Shown in pieces: positions 28,394 to 37,591 of a stretch of 64,000 bases of DNA (positions are counted from its first letter, which is position 1; each line of letters opens with the position of its first letter). The DNA comes from Rhodanobacteraceae bacterium ZG21-1 (lineage in GTDB: Bacteria; Pseudomonadota; Gammaproteobacteria; Xanthomonadales; Rhodanobacteraceae). The notes under the pieces are model-generated. The model did no database searches. It was not told where the DNA came from and saw only the letters and a program-made list of their open reading frames with translations. The translations under genes were made by a program, and so were the position numbers. Location: the NCBI GenBank assembly GCA_021390615.1, contig JAJEJU010000025.1:1054001-1118000 (forward strand). Direction: 5' to 3'.

Positions 28394-29260
28394 ATGCGCT
28401 GGCTGCTGTCCTATGGCTATGCCCCCGCCATGTTGTTCGGCCTTACCGGCATCGCCGTCTGGCTGGTGCAGCGCGACGCCTCGCCAGGCTGGCTGCCCGC
28501 GCTGCTCGGCCTGGCCGTGCTGCTGTCGTTCGGCGCCGAGCGCATGCTGCCTTACCAACCCGGCTGGAACCGCCCGCGCGGCGACGCCTGGCGCGACCTC
28601 TGCCATGCGCTGGTCAACGAAGGCCTGAACGTCACCGCAGTGGCAGCCGTGCCGCTGCTGGCCGCGCTGCGCCCCTGGCACGGGCCATGGCCGCTGGCCT
28701 GGCCGCTATGGGCGCAGCTGCTGCTGGCGGTCCTGTCCGCCGATGCCGGCATCACCCTGGTGCATTGGCTCAGCCATCACTGGCGGCCGCTGTGGCGACT
28801 GCATGCGGTACACCACAGCGTGCGGCGCATGTACGGCTTCAACGGCTTGATGAAGCATCCGCTGCATCAGTTGCTGGAAACCCTGATCGGCACCGGCCCG
28901 CTGCTGCTGGCTGGCCTGCCTACCGCAGTAGCCGCCCTGCTCGCCTTCGCGGTGTCGGTGCAGTTGCTGCTGCAGCACGCCAATGTCGACATGCGCCCGG
29001 GCCCATGGGATCGGCTGATGGCGTGGGCGCCGCGGCATCGCTACCACCACCAGAAATTCGCCGGCGTCGGCGACGTCAATTTCGGCCTGTTCACCAATCT
29101 ATGGGACTACCTGCTCGGCACGGCGGCCTGGCAGCCTGGGCGTCGCTTCGACAGCGACGATCTCGGCATGCACAGTCGGCCCGACTACCCGGACGGCTAT
29201 CTCGCGCAGCTGCGCGAACCGTTCCGCCGTAGCGCCTCCACCAGGCGCTCGTCCACGTAG
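28394..29260 (+). CDS. Sterol desaturase/fatty acid hydroxylase superfamily protein
   Basis: 288 aa from MRWLLSYGYAPAMLFGLTGI at 28394. Four to five membrane helices and the eight-His di-iron set: HWLSHHWRPLWRLHAVHHSV, KHPLH, QHANVDMRPG and APRHRYHHQKF. Members hydroxylate or desaturate lipids in the inner membrane. Its last 64 nt overlap the 3' end of the convergent AraC gene; the extra C-terminal tail (RRSASTRRSST) is low in conservation. Lipid substrate unknown. Confidence 0.88.
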   Translation: MRWLLSYGYAPAMLFGLTGIAVWLVQRDASPGWLPALLGLAVLLSFGAERMLPYQPGWNRPRGDAWRDLCHALVNEGLNVTAVAAVPLLAALRPWHGPWPLAWPLWAQLLLAVLSADAGITLVHWLSHHWRPLWRLHAVHHSVRRMYGFNGLMKHPLHQLLETLIGTGPLLLAGLPTAVAALLAFAVSVQLLLQHANVDMRPGPWDRLMAWAPRHRYHHQKFAGVGDVNFGLFTNLWDYLLGTAAWQPGRRFDSDDLGMHSRPDYPDGYLAQLREPFRRSASTRRSST

Positions 29261-29955
29261 TTCTCCGGCATCGGCCGCACTTGCATACGCAAGAGCGAGG
29301 GTTGTGGACTCACGCCGAAGTTGCCGCGCAGCGTGCGGCTGAAGTGCGCCGCATCGGCGAAGCCCGCCGCATGCGCCGCCTCGGTGGCGCTGGCGCCTGC
29401 GCCGATGCAGTGCGCCGCCTGGCGCAGGCGCCGCCACAGCACATAGCGGCGGAACGGCACGCCCATGGTCTCGGCGAAGCGATGCCTGAAGCGGCTGGGC
29501 GACAGATGCATGCGGGCGGCCGCGGCCGCGAGAGTGAGTGCCGCTCCCAGCAGGGCTTCCAGTTCCTGCGCGGCGGCGGTGCGCCAAGCCGCATCGATCG
29601 ATGCCGTATCGGCCGACCAGAACGAGCGCTCGGGCGCGGCCAGTACGGCCACCTCGCAGCCTTCTGCCAAGGCGCGCACGCGGCTGCGCCAGCGTGGCGC
29701 CACCTGGCGATGGCTGGGCTCGATAAAGACCAGGGTGTGCGCCTGCGCGCTGGGCCACAGGCGATGCGGCAGCAGCGGATCGATCAACAGCAGCTCGCCC
29801 TGCCGCTCGCCGTGCGCGGTCGACAGCGTGGCGCCGCCGAACACCGCCTGCGCCGCCAGGTGCCGATGCGGCGCGGCGTCGCCGATCGGGCCGAGGTAGA
29901 CCGCCGCGTAGTCGCCCAGCAGCAGCTCGCCCGTCCAGGGCGACGCAGTGCTCAT
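29197..29955 (-). CDS. AraC-family transcriptional regulator
   Basis: 252 aa. N-terminal cupin-like region (GDAAPHRHLAAQAVFGGATL, GELLLIDPLLPHRLWP) and C-terminal double HTH (LTLAAAAARMHLSPSRFRHR, SATEAAHAAGFADAAHFSRT, LRGNFGVSP). Domain order and length are standard. It overlaps the convergent desaturase-family gene tail-to-tail, so the two may affect each other by antisense transcription. Effector unknown. Confidence 0.88.
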   Translation of the reverse strand: MSTASPWTGELLLGDYAAVYLGPIGDAAPHRHLAAQAVFGGATLSTAHGERQGELLLIDPLLPHRLWPSAQAHTLVFIEPSHRQVAPRWRSRVRALAEGCEVAVLAAPERSFWSADTASIDAAWRTAAAQELEALLGAALTLAAAAARMHLSPSRFRHRFAETMGVPFRRYVLWRRLRQAAHCIGAGASATEAAHAAGFADAAHFSRTLRGNFGVSPQPSLLRMQVRPMPENYVDERLVEALRRNGSRSCAR

Positions 29956-29977
29956 CGCAATGCCGATGCTGCGGTGC

Positions 29978-31204
29978 CTATTCGCCGCCCGCGTGCCGGC
30001 TCAGCCACTGCTTGGCAGGCGGCAGGCGATCCAGCAGGCGCACGCCGAGGCCGCGCGCGGCGACCAGCGCCGGCGAACGCCAGGCATAGATGCGCGCCAG
30101 CGCGTCGAAGCCCAGCGCGTCCAAGGTGTCGGCGCTGCGTCGGCGCCTGGCGTAGCGCCGCAACACGTGCGGCGCGGCGATGTCGCGTCCGGCGGTGCGC
30201 GCCTCGACCAGGGTGTCGCGCAGCTCCGCCGCATCGCGCAGGCCCAGGTTCACGCCCTGGCCGGCCAGCGGATGCACGGTATGCGCGGCGTCGCCCAGCA
30301 GCACGAAGCGCTCGGCCTGGTAGCGCTCGGCCAGTTGCAGGCGCAGCGGGAAGGCCGCGCGCGGCGTGGCGGCGAGCATGCGGCCGAGACGGAAATCGCT
30401 GGCCACGCCGAGTTCGCCGAGGAAGGCCGCATCGTCCAGCGCAAGCACGCGCTGCGCTTCGGCCTCGGGCAGCGACCACACGATCGAGCTGCGCCCGTCG
30501 GCCAGCGGCAGCAGTGCCAGCGGCCCCTCGGCCAGGAAGCGCTGCCAGGCGGTTTCCTGGTGCGGCCGCTCGGTGCGTACATGGGCGACCACCGCGCGCT
30601 GCGCGTAGTCGCGGCCACGGCTGCCGATGCCGGCGCGTTCGCGCAGCGGCGAACCGGCGCCGTCGGCGGCCACCAGCAGACTCGCCACCAGTGCTTCGCC
30701 GTCCTCGCCCAGTTCAAGCCGGACCCCGTCGGCGCCGGCGTGGAAGCCGCGCACCTCGGTCGGACCGATGCGGCGCACGCCGGCCGGTTCCAGCGCCTGC
30801 CACAGCGTCCACTGCACCAGGGCGTTCTCGACGATGTAGCCCAGCGCGTCGCGACCCTGCGCCGCGGCGTCGAAATCGATCGCGGCGCCGCTCTCCGCAT
30901 CCCACACGTGCATGCGCCGGTAGCGGCTGCTGCGCGCTTCGTGAATGGACGTCCAGACGCCCAATTGGTCGAGCAGCGCCAACGAGGACGGCGCCAGCCC
31001 GACCACGCGCAGATCCACTTCGTCCTCGACCTGCCAGGGGCGAGGCGCGCGCGCCTCGATCAGCGCCACAGCGAAGCCCGCGTGCGCCAGCGCCAGCGCG
31101 GCGGCGGCGCCGACCATGCCGCCGCCGACCACCGCGACGTCCAGCGCCGGCGTACGGCGTCGGCTCGATTCGCGTACGGCGAAACCGCGTTCGGACAGGC
31201 TCAT
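29978..31204 (-). CDS. UbiH/UbiF/VisC-family FAD hydroxylase
   Basis: 408 aa. N-terminal FAD-binding motif VAVVGGGMVGAAAALALAHA, mid motif VAADGAGSPLRERAGIG and the diagnostic GDAAHTVHPLAGQGVNLGL. It adds a hydroxyl to the ubiquinone ring; by pairing with ubiH it would be the UbiI (C5) or UbiF-type (C6) enzyme, which I cannot decide. Its ATG overlaps the upstream ubiH stop by 4 nt, so translation is coupled. Confidence 0.9.
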   Translation of the reverse strand: MSLSERGFAVRESSRRRTPALDVAVVGGGMVGAAAALALAHAGFAVALIEARAPRPWQVEDEVDLRVVGLAPSSLALLDQLGVWTSIHEARSSRYRRMHVWDAESGAAIDFDAAAQGRDALGYIVENALVQWTLWQALEPAGVRRIGPTEVRGFHAGADGVRLELGEDGEALVASLLVAADGAGSPLRERAGIGSRGRDYAQRAVVAHVRTERPHQETAWQRFLAEGPLALLPLADGRSSIVWSLPEAEAQRVLALDDAAFLGELGVASDFRLGRMLAATPRAAFPLRLQLAERYQAERFVLLGDAAHTVHPLAGQGVNLGLRDAAELRDTLVEARTAGRDIAAPHVLRRYARRRRSADTLDALGFDALARIYAWRSPALVAARGLGVRLLDRLPPAKQWLSRHAGGE

Positions 31205-32442
31205 GGCAGTCGCTCCAGCACAGCGCGCGGCGACTCGCCGCGGAAGCCCATGCCCTGGCGCGCCAGCAGGCGCTGCAGCGGCGGCACCCGGTCGTAGGCC
31301 AGCAAGGCCAGCGAGCGGAACGGCGCCAGGAAGGGCTGCGGCAGGCAGGCGAGGCGCACCAGGCCGTGACTCATCGCCATGGTGCCGGCGCGGTCACCGG
31401 CGCGCCGCGCGGCGTACTGCGCCAGCAAGTCGGCAGCACCGGGATCGTTGGCGCCGGCCACCAGCTCGGCCAAGGTCAGCGCATCGCGCAGGCCCAGGTT
31501 GAAGCCTTGCGCGCCGATCGGATGGATGGTCTGCGCGGCATTGCCGACCAGCACCGCGCGCGGCGCGGTCAGCTGGGCCGCCTCGACGCGGCGGATGGCA
31601 TGCGCATGCCGCCGACCGGGCCGGCTCAGCCGCCCCAGCCGCCAGCCGAAGCGCTGCTGCGCCAAGGCCAGAAAGGCCTGATCGTCCATCGCGGCGACTT
31701 CCGGCGCCTGCTCGGCCGCGACGGTCAGTACCAGGCCGCAGCGGCGCTCGGCCAGCGGCAGCAGGGCTACCGGGCCGTCGTCGCTGAAGCGTTCGTAGGA
31801 GCGGCCGGCGTGCTCGCGCTCGCTGGCCACGGTGCATACGAACAAGGTCTGTCGGTAATCCTCGACCCGCGCCTCGATGCCCAGCTCGCGGCGCACGAAG
31901 GAATCGGTGCCGTCGGCGCCGACCAGCAGGGCCGCCTCCAGCTCGCGCGCACCGTCCGCCGCATTCAGGCGCACGCGCCAGCGGTCGGCGTGGCGCTCCA
32001 GCGCGGTGACGCTGGCCGGCACGTGCCGGTTCAGCAGGCGGCATTCGTCGAGCCGGTGCTGCAGTGCCGCGCCCAGCTCCCGCGCGGGCAGGGTCCAGCC
32101 CAGCGCCTCGACGCCATGGCGCTCGGCATCGAGGCGGGCGCTACCGAACTCGCCGGCGCGGCTGACATGGATATGCCGGATCGGCGTGGCCTGGGCCTCG
32201 GCATGCCGCCACACGCCGATCGCACGCAGCCCGTTCACGGTGGCCCGCGACAGCGCCAGATTGCGTTCGTCCGGGCCAGCCACGCTGCGGGCAGGCGGCG
32301 CGGCGGCCTCGACCAGGCTGGCGCGGCAGCCGGCGGCGTCCAGCGCGATGGCCAGGCTGGCGCCGACCAGGCCGCCGCCGACGATCAGCACGCCCGCCTC
32401 GTTCGACGGGGCCGCCTGGTTGGAACTGGGCTGGATAGTCAT
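31201..32442 (-). CDS. ubiH: 2-octaprenyl-6-methoxyphenol hydroxylase
   Basis: 413 aa. FAD motif VLIVGGGLVGASLAIALDAA, LVGADGTDSFVRRELGI and GNAAQTIHPIGAQGFNLGLR. The I-x-A-Q-G-F-N-L-G-L and RPLALLAYDRVPPLQRLLAR-type C terminus point to UbiH among the three paralogues. It hydroxylates the ubiquinone ring at C1 in the soluble Ubi complex. First of a two-gene operon. Confidence 0.88.
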   Translation of the reverse strand: MTIQPSSNQAAPSNEAGVLIVGGGLVGASLAIALDAAGCRASLVEAAAPPARSVAGPDERNLALSRATVNGLRAIGVWRHAEAQATPIRHIHVSRAGEFGSARLDAERHGVEALGWTLPARELGAALQHRLDECRLLNRHVPASVTALERHADRWRVRLNAADGARELEAALLVGADGTDSFVRRELGIEARVEDYRQTLFVCTVASEREHAGRSYERFSDDGPVALLPLAERRCGLVLTVAAEQAPEVAAMDDQAFLALAQQRFGWRLGRLSRPGRRHAHAIRRVEAAQLTAPRAVLVGNAAQTIHPIGAQGFNLGLRDALTLAELVAGANDPGAADLLAQYAARRAGDRAGTMAMSHGLVRLACLPQPFLAPFRSLALLAYDRVPPLQRLLARQGMGFRGESPRAVLERLP

Positions 32443-32645
32443 GCCGGCATGATATCTGCTACGCCGGACGAAACCGAAGGCTGGGCTGGCGCCTGCATGC
32501 CAGGTTGCCGCCTTGGCTTCGGTGTCGCGCAGCGAGCCCGCACGGCGGCCGGAACACCCCGGCCGCGCCCTGGGCTAAACTAGTGTCCAGATGTCAAACA
32601 TCCGGCGCCCATCGACGATGGCCCGGCCGCATTACGGAGCATTCC

Positions 32646-33254
32646 ATGGTTATGACGCGTACCCAGCGTGCAGGCATTCTGCTTGCGCTCGCCCTGACGA
32701 TGGCGCTCACCCGCGTGCACATGCTGTCGCTGTTCCACCACGACGTGCGCGACGCCTCCTGGGCCGTGTTCTTCCTGGCCGGTTTCTGGCTGCGCGGCCA
32801 GGGCCGCTGGGCCTTCCCGCTGCTGATGGTCGAAGCAGTGCTGGTCGACTATCTGGTGATCCGCTCCCAAGGCATCAGCTTCTGGGACCACTACTGCGTG
32901 TCGGCCGCGTACTGGTTCCTGATCCCCTCGTATCTCGGCCTGTGGCTGGGCGGCAGCTGGCTGGCCACACAGCAGCCCGGCCTGAACCTGCGCAGCCTGC
33001 TCGCAGCTGCGGCGGCCTTCCTCGGCAGCTGGGCCGCCTGCTACCTGTTGTCCAACGGCAGCTTCTACTGGCTCAGCAACAGCGTGCCGCAGCCGCGCAG
33101 CTTCGGCGCGTGGTTCGCCAACCTGGGCGACTGGTATCTGCCCTTCCTCGGGACCATGGCCTTCTATGTCGCCATCGGCATGCTGCTGCACGCGCTGGCG
33201 GTGCAGCTGGGACGGCTGCTGAAGCACGCCGACCACGCCAAGCTGCCGCATTGA
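32646..33254 (+). CDS. btuM: BtuM-type vitamin B12 transporter (probable)
   Basis: 202 aa, five or six membrane helices. ATG at 32646 has GGAG upstream; 32652 is an alternative. A Cys at residue 84 sits in FWDHYCVSAAYWFLIPSY; BtuM of Thiobacillus denitrificans has an essential Cys at ~80 that ligates cobalt and removes cyanide from cyanocobalamin. Other BtuM-like traits are the size, W/Y-rich helices (DASWAVFFLAGFWLRGQGRW) and the neighbour: a PduO-type cobalamin adenosyltransferase 138 nt downstream. No B12 riboswitch is apparent upstream. Family call from memory of pattern and context. Confidence 0.72.
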   Translation: MVMTRTQRAGILLALALTMALTRVHMLSLFHHDVRDASWAVFFLAGFWLRGQGRWAFPLLMVEAVLVDYLVIRSQGISFWDHYCVSAAYWFLIPSYLGLWLGGSWLATQQPGLNLRSLLAAAAAFLGSWAACYLLSNGSFYWLSNSVPQPRSFGAWFANLGDWYLPFLGTMAFYVAIGMLLHALAVQLGRLLKHADHAKLPH

Positions 33255-33392
33255 TGCGCGCGCAACGGAGCGACCTGCCCACGCCGCGGCGCCGCTCCGA
33301 CACGCATCGACACCAAGGCGCGCGCGCTTTCCTGGCGCGCAGGGCCAGCACTCTCCGGGGCGCAGGCCAACGCATGTCCTGGGCAGGCTCGC

Positions 33393-33956
33393 ATGGGTAA
33401 CCGGCTCTCGAAGATCTACACGCGCACCGGCGACGACGGCAGCACCGGGCTGGGCGACGGCTCGCGGGTCGGCAAGGATTCGCTGCGCGTCGGCGCCTAC
33501 GGCACGGTCGACGAGCTGAACAGCACCATCGGCATGGTGCTGGCCGCCGAAGGCGTCTCCGCGGAAGTACGCGAAACCCTCACCCAGGTGCAGCATGATC
33601 TGTTCGACCTGGGCGGCGAGCTGTGCATTCCCGGCATGGCGATGGTGCAGGACGCCGACATCGAGCGGCTGGAACAGACCCTGGACCGCTTCAACGAAGG
33701 CCTGCCGGCGCTGAAGGAATTCATCCTGCCGGGCGGCGGCATGGCGGCTGCCTGCGGCCATCTGGCCCGCACCGTGTGCCGCCGCGCCGAGCGCGAGGTG
33801 ATCGCGCTCGGCCGTGAGGAAACTATCCGGCCGCAGCCGCAGCGTTATCTCAATCGCCTGTCCGACCTGCTGTTCGTGCTGTGCCGCGTGCTGGCGCGCG
33901 ACAGCGGCCACGGCGAGGTGCTGTGGCAGCACGAACGCCGGCGCAAGCCGGCATGA
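33393..33956 (+). CDS. pduO: PduO-type ATP:cob(I)alamin adenosyltransferase
   Basis: 187 aa. Signature blocks: KIYTRTGDDGSTGLGDGSRV (ATP site), DELNSTIG, HDLFDLGGELCIPG, ILPGGG, ARTVCRRAEREVIAL and YLNRLSDLLFVLCRVLAR. It transfers the adenosyl group of ATP to cob(I)alamin to make adenosylcobalamin in the cytoplasm. Together with the upstream BtuM it forms a uptake-and-activation pair for B12. Confidence 0.95.
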   Translation: MGNRLSKIYTRTGDDGSTGLGDGSRVGKDSLRVGAYGTVDELNSTIGMVLAAEGVSAEVRETLTQVQHDLFDLGGELCIPGMAMVQDADIERLEQTLDRFNEGLPALKEFILPGGGMAAACGHLARTVCRRAEREVIALGREETIRPQPQRYLNRLSDLLFVLCRVLARDSGHGEVLWQHERRRKPA

Positions 33957-33957
33957 G

Positions 33958-33978
33958 CAGGCCCGCTCGGCGGGCCTG
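33958..33978 (+). other. Hairpin between pduO and deacetylase gene
   Basis: CAGGCCCGC, TCG loop, GCGGGCCTG: a perfect 9-bp stem directly after the pduO stop and 6 nt before the next ATG. No T-run follows, so it is not a normal terminator; it may mask the next ribosome site or limit read-through. Confidence 0.55.
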
Positions 33979-33984
33979 AGTCCG

Positions 33985-34905
33985 ATGCTGCGGCTTTACA
34001 CCCATCCCGCCTGCATGGGCCACGACCCGGGTCCGCAGCACGTCGAGCGCCCGGCCCGTCTGCAGGCCGTGCTGCAGGCCCTGGACCACGACCGCTATGC
34101 CGCGCTGGACCGCGTCGAGGCGCCGCGGGCGACCCGCGAGCAGCTGCTGCGCGTGCACGACGCCGCCCACGTCGAGCGCATGCTGGCGGCGGCGCCCGGC
34201 GAAGATCTGCTGTGGCTGGACGAGGACACCGCGATGTCGCCCGGCTCGCTCGAGGCGGCCCTGCGCGCCGCCGGCGCGGCGGTGGCGGCGGTCGACGCGG
34301 TGATGGCCGGCCACGACCAGCGCGCGTTCTGCGCGGTGCGCCCGCCCGGCCACCACGCCCCCCGCGACCAGGCCATGGGTTTCTGCCTGTTCAACAATAT
34401 CGCCGTGGCCGCCGCCCATGCGCTGGCCGTGCATGGCCTGAAGCGGGTCGCCATCGCCGATTTCGACGTGCACCACGGCAACGGCACGCAGGCGATCTTC
34501 GAACACGAGCGGCGCGTGCTGTTCGTCTCCAGCCACCAGTCGCCGCTGTATCCGGGCAGCGGGCGCGAAGACGAGCGCGGCGTCGGCAATATCGTCAATG
34601 CCACCCTGCCGCCCGGCGCCGGTTCGAGCGACTTCCGCGAGCTGTGGGACGGCGTGCTGCTGCCCCGCCTGCACGATTTCAGGCCACAGCTGGTGCTGAT
34701 CTCGGCCGGCTTCGACGCACACCAGCGCGATCCGCTGGCCGACCTGCGGCTCGGCCAGGAGGACTACGCCTGGATCACCGAACGGCTGTTGCAGCTGGCG
34801 CGCGCCCACGCCGGCGGCCGCGTGGTGTCCAGCCTGGAAGGCGGCTACGACCTCACCGCGCTGGCCGCCAGCGCAGCCGCTCATGTAGGCGTGCTGCTCG
34901 ACTGA
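33985..34905 (+). CDS. Histone-deacetylase-family (acetylpolyamine/AcuC-like) hydrolase
   Basis: 306 aa from MLRLYTHPACMGHDPGPQHV at 33985. Class II HDAC motifs: RPPGHHAPRDQAMGFCLFNN, IADFDVHHGNGTQAIF (zinc Asp/His), SSHQSPLYPGSG, SAGFDAHQRDPLADL and EGGYDLTALA. It removes acetyl groups from small amines or lysines using Zn2+. Only 28 nt downstream of pduO. Physiological substrate not predictable. Confidence 0.92.
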   Translation: MLRLYTHPACMGHDPGPQHVERPARLQAVLQALDHDRYAALDRVEAPRATREQLLRVHDAAHVERMLAAAPGEDLLWLDEDTAMSPGSLEAALRAAGAAVAAVDAVMAGHDQRAFCAVRPPGHHAPRDQAMGFCLFNNIAVAAAHALAVHGLKRVAIADFDVHHGNGTQAIFEHERRVLFVSSHQSPLYPGSGREDERGVGNIVNATLPPGAGSSDFRELWDGVLLPRLHDFRPQLVLISAGFDAHQRDPLADLRLGQEDYAWITERLLQLARAHAGGRVVSSLEGGYDLTALAASAAAHVGVLLD

Positions 34906-35064
34906 AACGGGCCGGGCTGCCGGCACGGCGCAAGATTTCGATCCCCGGCAAGGCCTTGCACGGCAGGGCAGACTGAATAAGCCGCGCCGACTGCGGCAGC
35001 CGACCGCCGCAGGGAACGGGCTTTCTGCTAGCTTAATCGGTCTACGAACCGACAGACTGCCCTC

Positions 35065-37551
35065 GTGACGCCGACGCCCAAGCCTCGCTACCTGCCCCCG
35101 CGCCGCCTGCTGGCGATCGCCGCCTCGCTTGCTCTCGTCAATGGCCAGGCGGAGGCCAAGTCATCTTCCAACCAGCACCCCAAGGCCTCGCTGGACGGCA
35201 GCCAGATGGTCTGCCCGCTCGGCTCGCTGCACTGCCCGCCGCGCCCGGACAATTTCGCGCTGTGCCGGCCGAACGCCATGCTGGAGTTCTACGACCCGTT
35301 CCTGAGCAAGGACAACACGGTCCGCGACACCGCCAAGACCTACGGCTGGGCCGAGCATGTCGACAGCTCCGATCAGACCGTCTACCACCTGTCCGGCAAC
35401 GTGAAGATGACCCGCGCGGACCAGCAGATGCAGTCCGACCGCGCCGACTACAACAACGACACCAGCGACTACGACGCCAGCGGCAACGTGCGCTATCAGG
35501 ACTACGGCCAGCTGATGGCCGCCACCCATATGCGCGGCAACAACGACGACAGCACCGGCATCGCCGACAACGTGCGCTACCAGATGCTCGATTCACGCGG
35601 CAACGGCGTGGCCAAGCAGGGCCAGATGTTCGACGCGCAGCACTCGCGCTATTTCCAGGCCACCTACTCGACCTGCGACATCGGCCATCACATCTGGGAG
35701 TTCCGCGCGAAGAACATCGCGATCGACAAGGACAGCGGCGTCGGCACCGCGCACGACGGCACCTTCCGCTTCTACAACGTGCCGTTCTTCTATCTGCCGA
35801 TCTTCACCTTCCCGGTGGACAACCGGCGCAAAAGCGGCTTCCTGTATCCGACCTTCAGCGACACCAGCCGCTCGGGCTTCATGCTGAGCACGCCGTATTA
35901 CCTGAACCTGGCGCCGAACTACGACGCCACGCTGGACCCGCGCCTGTACGTGGAGCGCGGCCTGATGCTGGGCGGCGAGTTCCGCTATCTGAACCTGGAA
36001 CACAGCACCGGCATCATGGACGTGCAGTTCCTGCCCGACGACCGCGCCAACGACCAGATCAAGTACGGCGATCCCAATGCCTTCGACTCGCAGGGCAAGG
36101 ATCGCTACATGATCAAGTGGGTCAACAACACCTCGCTGTGGCCCGGCTGGTCGCTCAACAGCAATATCAATCACGCGTCGGACGCCAACTTCCTGCGCGA
36201 CTTCGGCAACGACCTGTACAGCGCCTCGACCGGCACGCTGACCTCGAGCGCCTACCTCAACGGCGGCGGCTCCTGGTGGAATACCTCGTTCGGCGCCGAC
36301 GAATACCAGAACGTCGACCCGGCGCTGCCGAACAGCGTGGCGCCCTACAAGCGCTGGCCGCGCGCGACGCTCAACCTGGATATCCCGCTCAATCGCTGGC
36401 TCGAGTTCGGCATGAACAACGAGGCCGTGGCGTTCCGCAAGGCCGGCGTGGTCGAAGGCAACCGGCTCGACCTCTATCCCTACCTGGCCGCCGATTTCGA
36501 AGGCCCGGCCTGGTTCATCCGCCCCAAGCTGGCCTATCGCTACACCGCCTACGAGCTGAGCGGCGGCTACCAGAGCTACGGCTTCTCCGGCCCGCTTGCC
36601 CTGACTCCGGGCTACACCACGCCGTTCACCGATCGCACGCCCAGCCGCGCGATGCCCATCGTCAGCATCGACAACGGCCTGGTCTTCGAGCGCAATACCT
36701 CGCTCTTCAACACCGACTACACGCAGACCCTGGAGCCGCGGCTGTACTACCTGTACGTGCCCTATCGCAACCAGAATAATCTGCCGCTGTTCGACACCGG
36801 CCTGAACTCGTTCGACGCCTGGGAGCTGTTCTCGCCGAACCAGTACAGCGGCGCCGACCGCCAGATGAACGCGAACAACCTGTCCGCCGCCGTCACCTCG
36901 CGCCTGCTGGACGACGGCGGTGTCGAGCGGCTAGCAGTGACCTTCGGCCAGATCCGCTACTTCACCGCGCAGCGGGTGCAGCTGCCGAACGGACAGAACA
37001 CCATTTCCCCGGTGACCAATTATTCGGGCTCCGACTACGTGGTGCAGCTGAACTCGCAGCTCAGCGACGATTGGCGACTCAACGGCACCTACCAGTGGAA
37101 CCCGAACAGCCGCAAGAACGACGTCGGCGAAGTCGAGTTGCAGCGTCGCCTGGGCATCGACGGCGTCCTCAATTTCTCCTACCGCTATCGGCTCAATCCG
37201 ATGCAGCTCGGCACCAATGGCCAGCTGGTGCCGCTGATGAAACAATACGACGCTTCCGTGGTCTACCCGGTGTCGGACCGCTGGCGCCTGGTCGGCCACT
37301 GGACTTACTCGGTGGTCGACAAGCGCACGGTGGAAGCACTGGCGGGCGTGCAGTACGAAAGCTGCTGCGTGAAGGTGAGCCTGATCGGCCGCCATTACGT
37401 GGAAGGCTACAGCAGCATCGTGCTGACCCCCGGCACCACGCCGTCCAGTACCAACAACGCCGTCATGCTGGTCTTCGAGTTCAAGGGTATCGGCGCGTTC
37501 AACGGCCAGGACGAAAACCTGCTGCGTAATGGTATCCTTGGTTATCAATAA
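35065..37551 (+). CDS. lptD: LptD, LPS-assembly outer-membrane protein
   Basis: 828 aa from a GTG at 35065, since the signal peptide (RRLLAIAASLALVNGQAEAK) needs this start. OstA/LptA-like N domain (~75-200, LSGNVKMTRADQQMQSDRAD, GDGTFRFYNVPFFYLPIFTF region) then a 26-strand barrel. Cys pairs near the N terminus (VCPLGSLHCPP, FALC) and ESCCVKVSL near the C terminus fit the LptD interdomain disulfides. It inserts LPS into the outer leaflet with LptE. First gene of the lptD-surA-pdxA-rsmA-apaG-apaH order. Confidence 0.95.
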   Translation: MTPTPKPRYLPPRRLLAIAASLALVNGQAEAKSSSNQHPKASLDGSQMVCPLGSLHCPPRPDNFALCRPNAMLEFYDPFLSKDNTVRDTAKTYGWAEHVDSSDQTVYHLSGNVKMTRADQQMQSDRADYNNDTSDYDASGNVRYQDYGQLMAATHMRGNNDDSTGIADNVRYQMLDSRGNGVAKQGQMFDAQHSRYFQATYSTCDIGHHIWEFRAKNIAIDKDSGVGTAHDGTFRFYNVPFFYLPIFTFPVDNRRKSGFLYPTFSDTSRSGFMLSTPYYLNLAPNYDATLDPRLYVERGLMLGGEFRYLNLEHSTGIMDVQFLPDDRANDQIKYGDPNAFDSQGKDRYMIKWVNNTSLWPGWSLNSNINHASDANFLRDFGNDLYSASTGTLTSSAYLNGGGSWWNTSFGADEYQNVDPALPNSVAPYKRWPRATLNLDIPLNRWLEFGMNNEAVAFRKAGVVEGNRLDLYPYLAADFEGPAWFIRPKLAYRYTAYELSGGYQSYGFSGPLALTPGYTTPFTDRTPSRAMPIVSIDNGLVFERNTSLFNTDYTQTLEPRLYYLYVPYRNQNNLPLFDTGLNSFDAWELFSPNQYSGADRQMNANNLSAAVTSRLLDDGGVERLAVTFGQIRYFTAQRVQLPNGQNTISPVTNYSGSDYVVQLNSQLSDDWRLNGTYQWNPNSRKNDVGEVELQRRLGIDGVLNFSYRYRLNPMQLGTNGQLVPLMKQYDASVVYPVSDRWRLVGHWTYSVVDKRTVEALAGVQYESCCVKVSLIGRHYVEGYSSIVLTPGTTPSSTNNAVMLVFEFKGIGAFNGQDENLLRNGILGYQ

Positions 37552-37591
37552 CTTCCCTTCGCCCTGCGGCGATCCAGGCATTCCTCCTCTG

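Noticed and set aside
29281-32583. 1100-residue plus-strand frame across the AraC and ubi genes
   Set aside because: Crosses three convincing minus-strand genes, shows no domain, and is compositionally biased.
32443-32645. Cobalamin riboswitch before btuM
   Set aside because: The B12-box pattern and the surrounding conserved helices were not found; only a short GATGT/ACATC dyad is visible.
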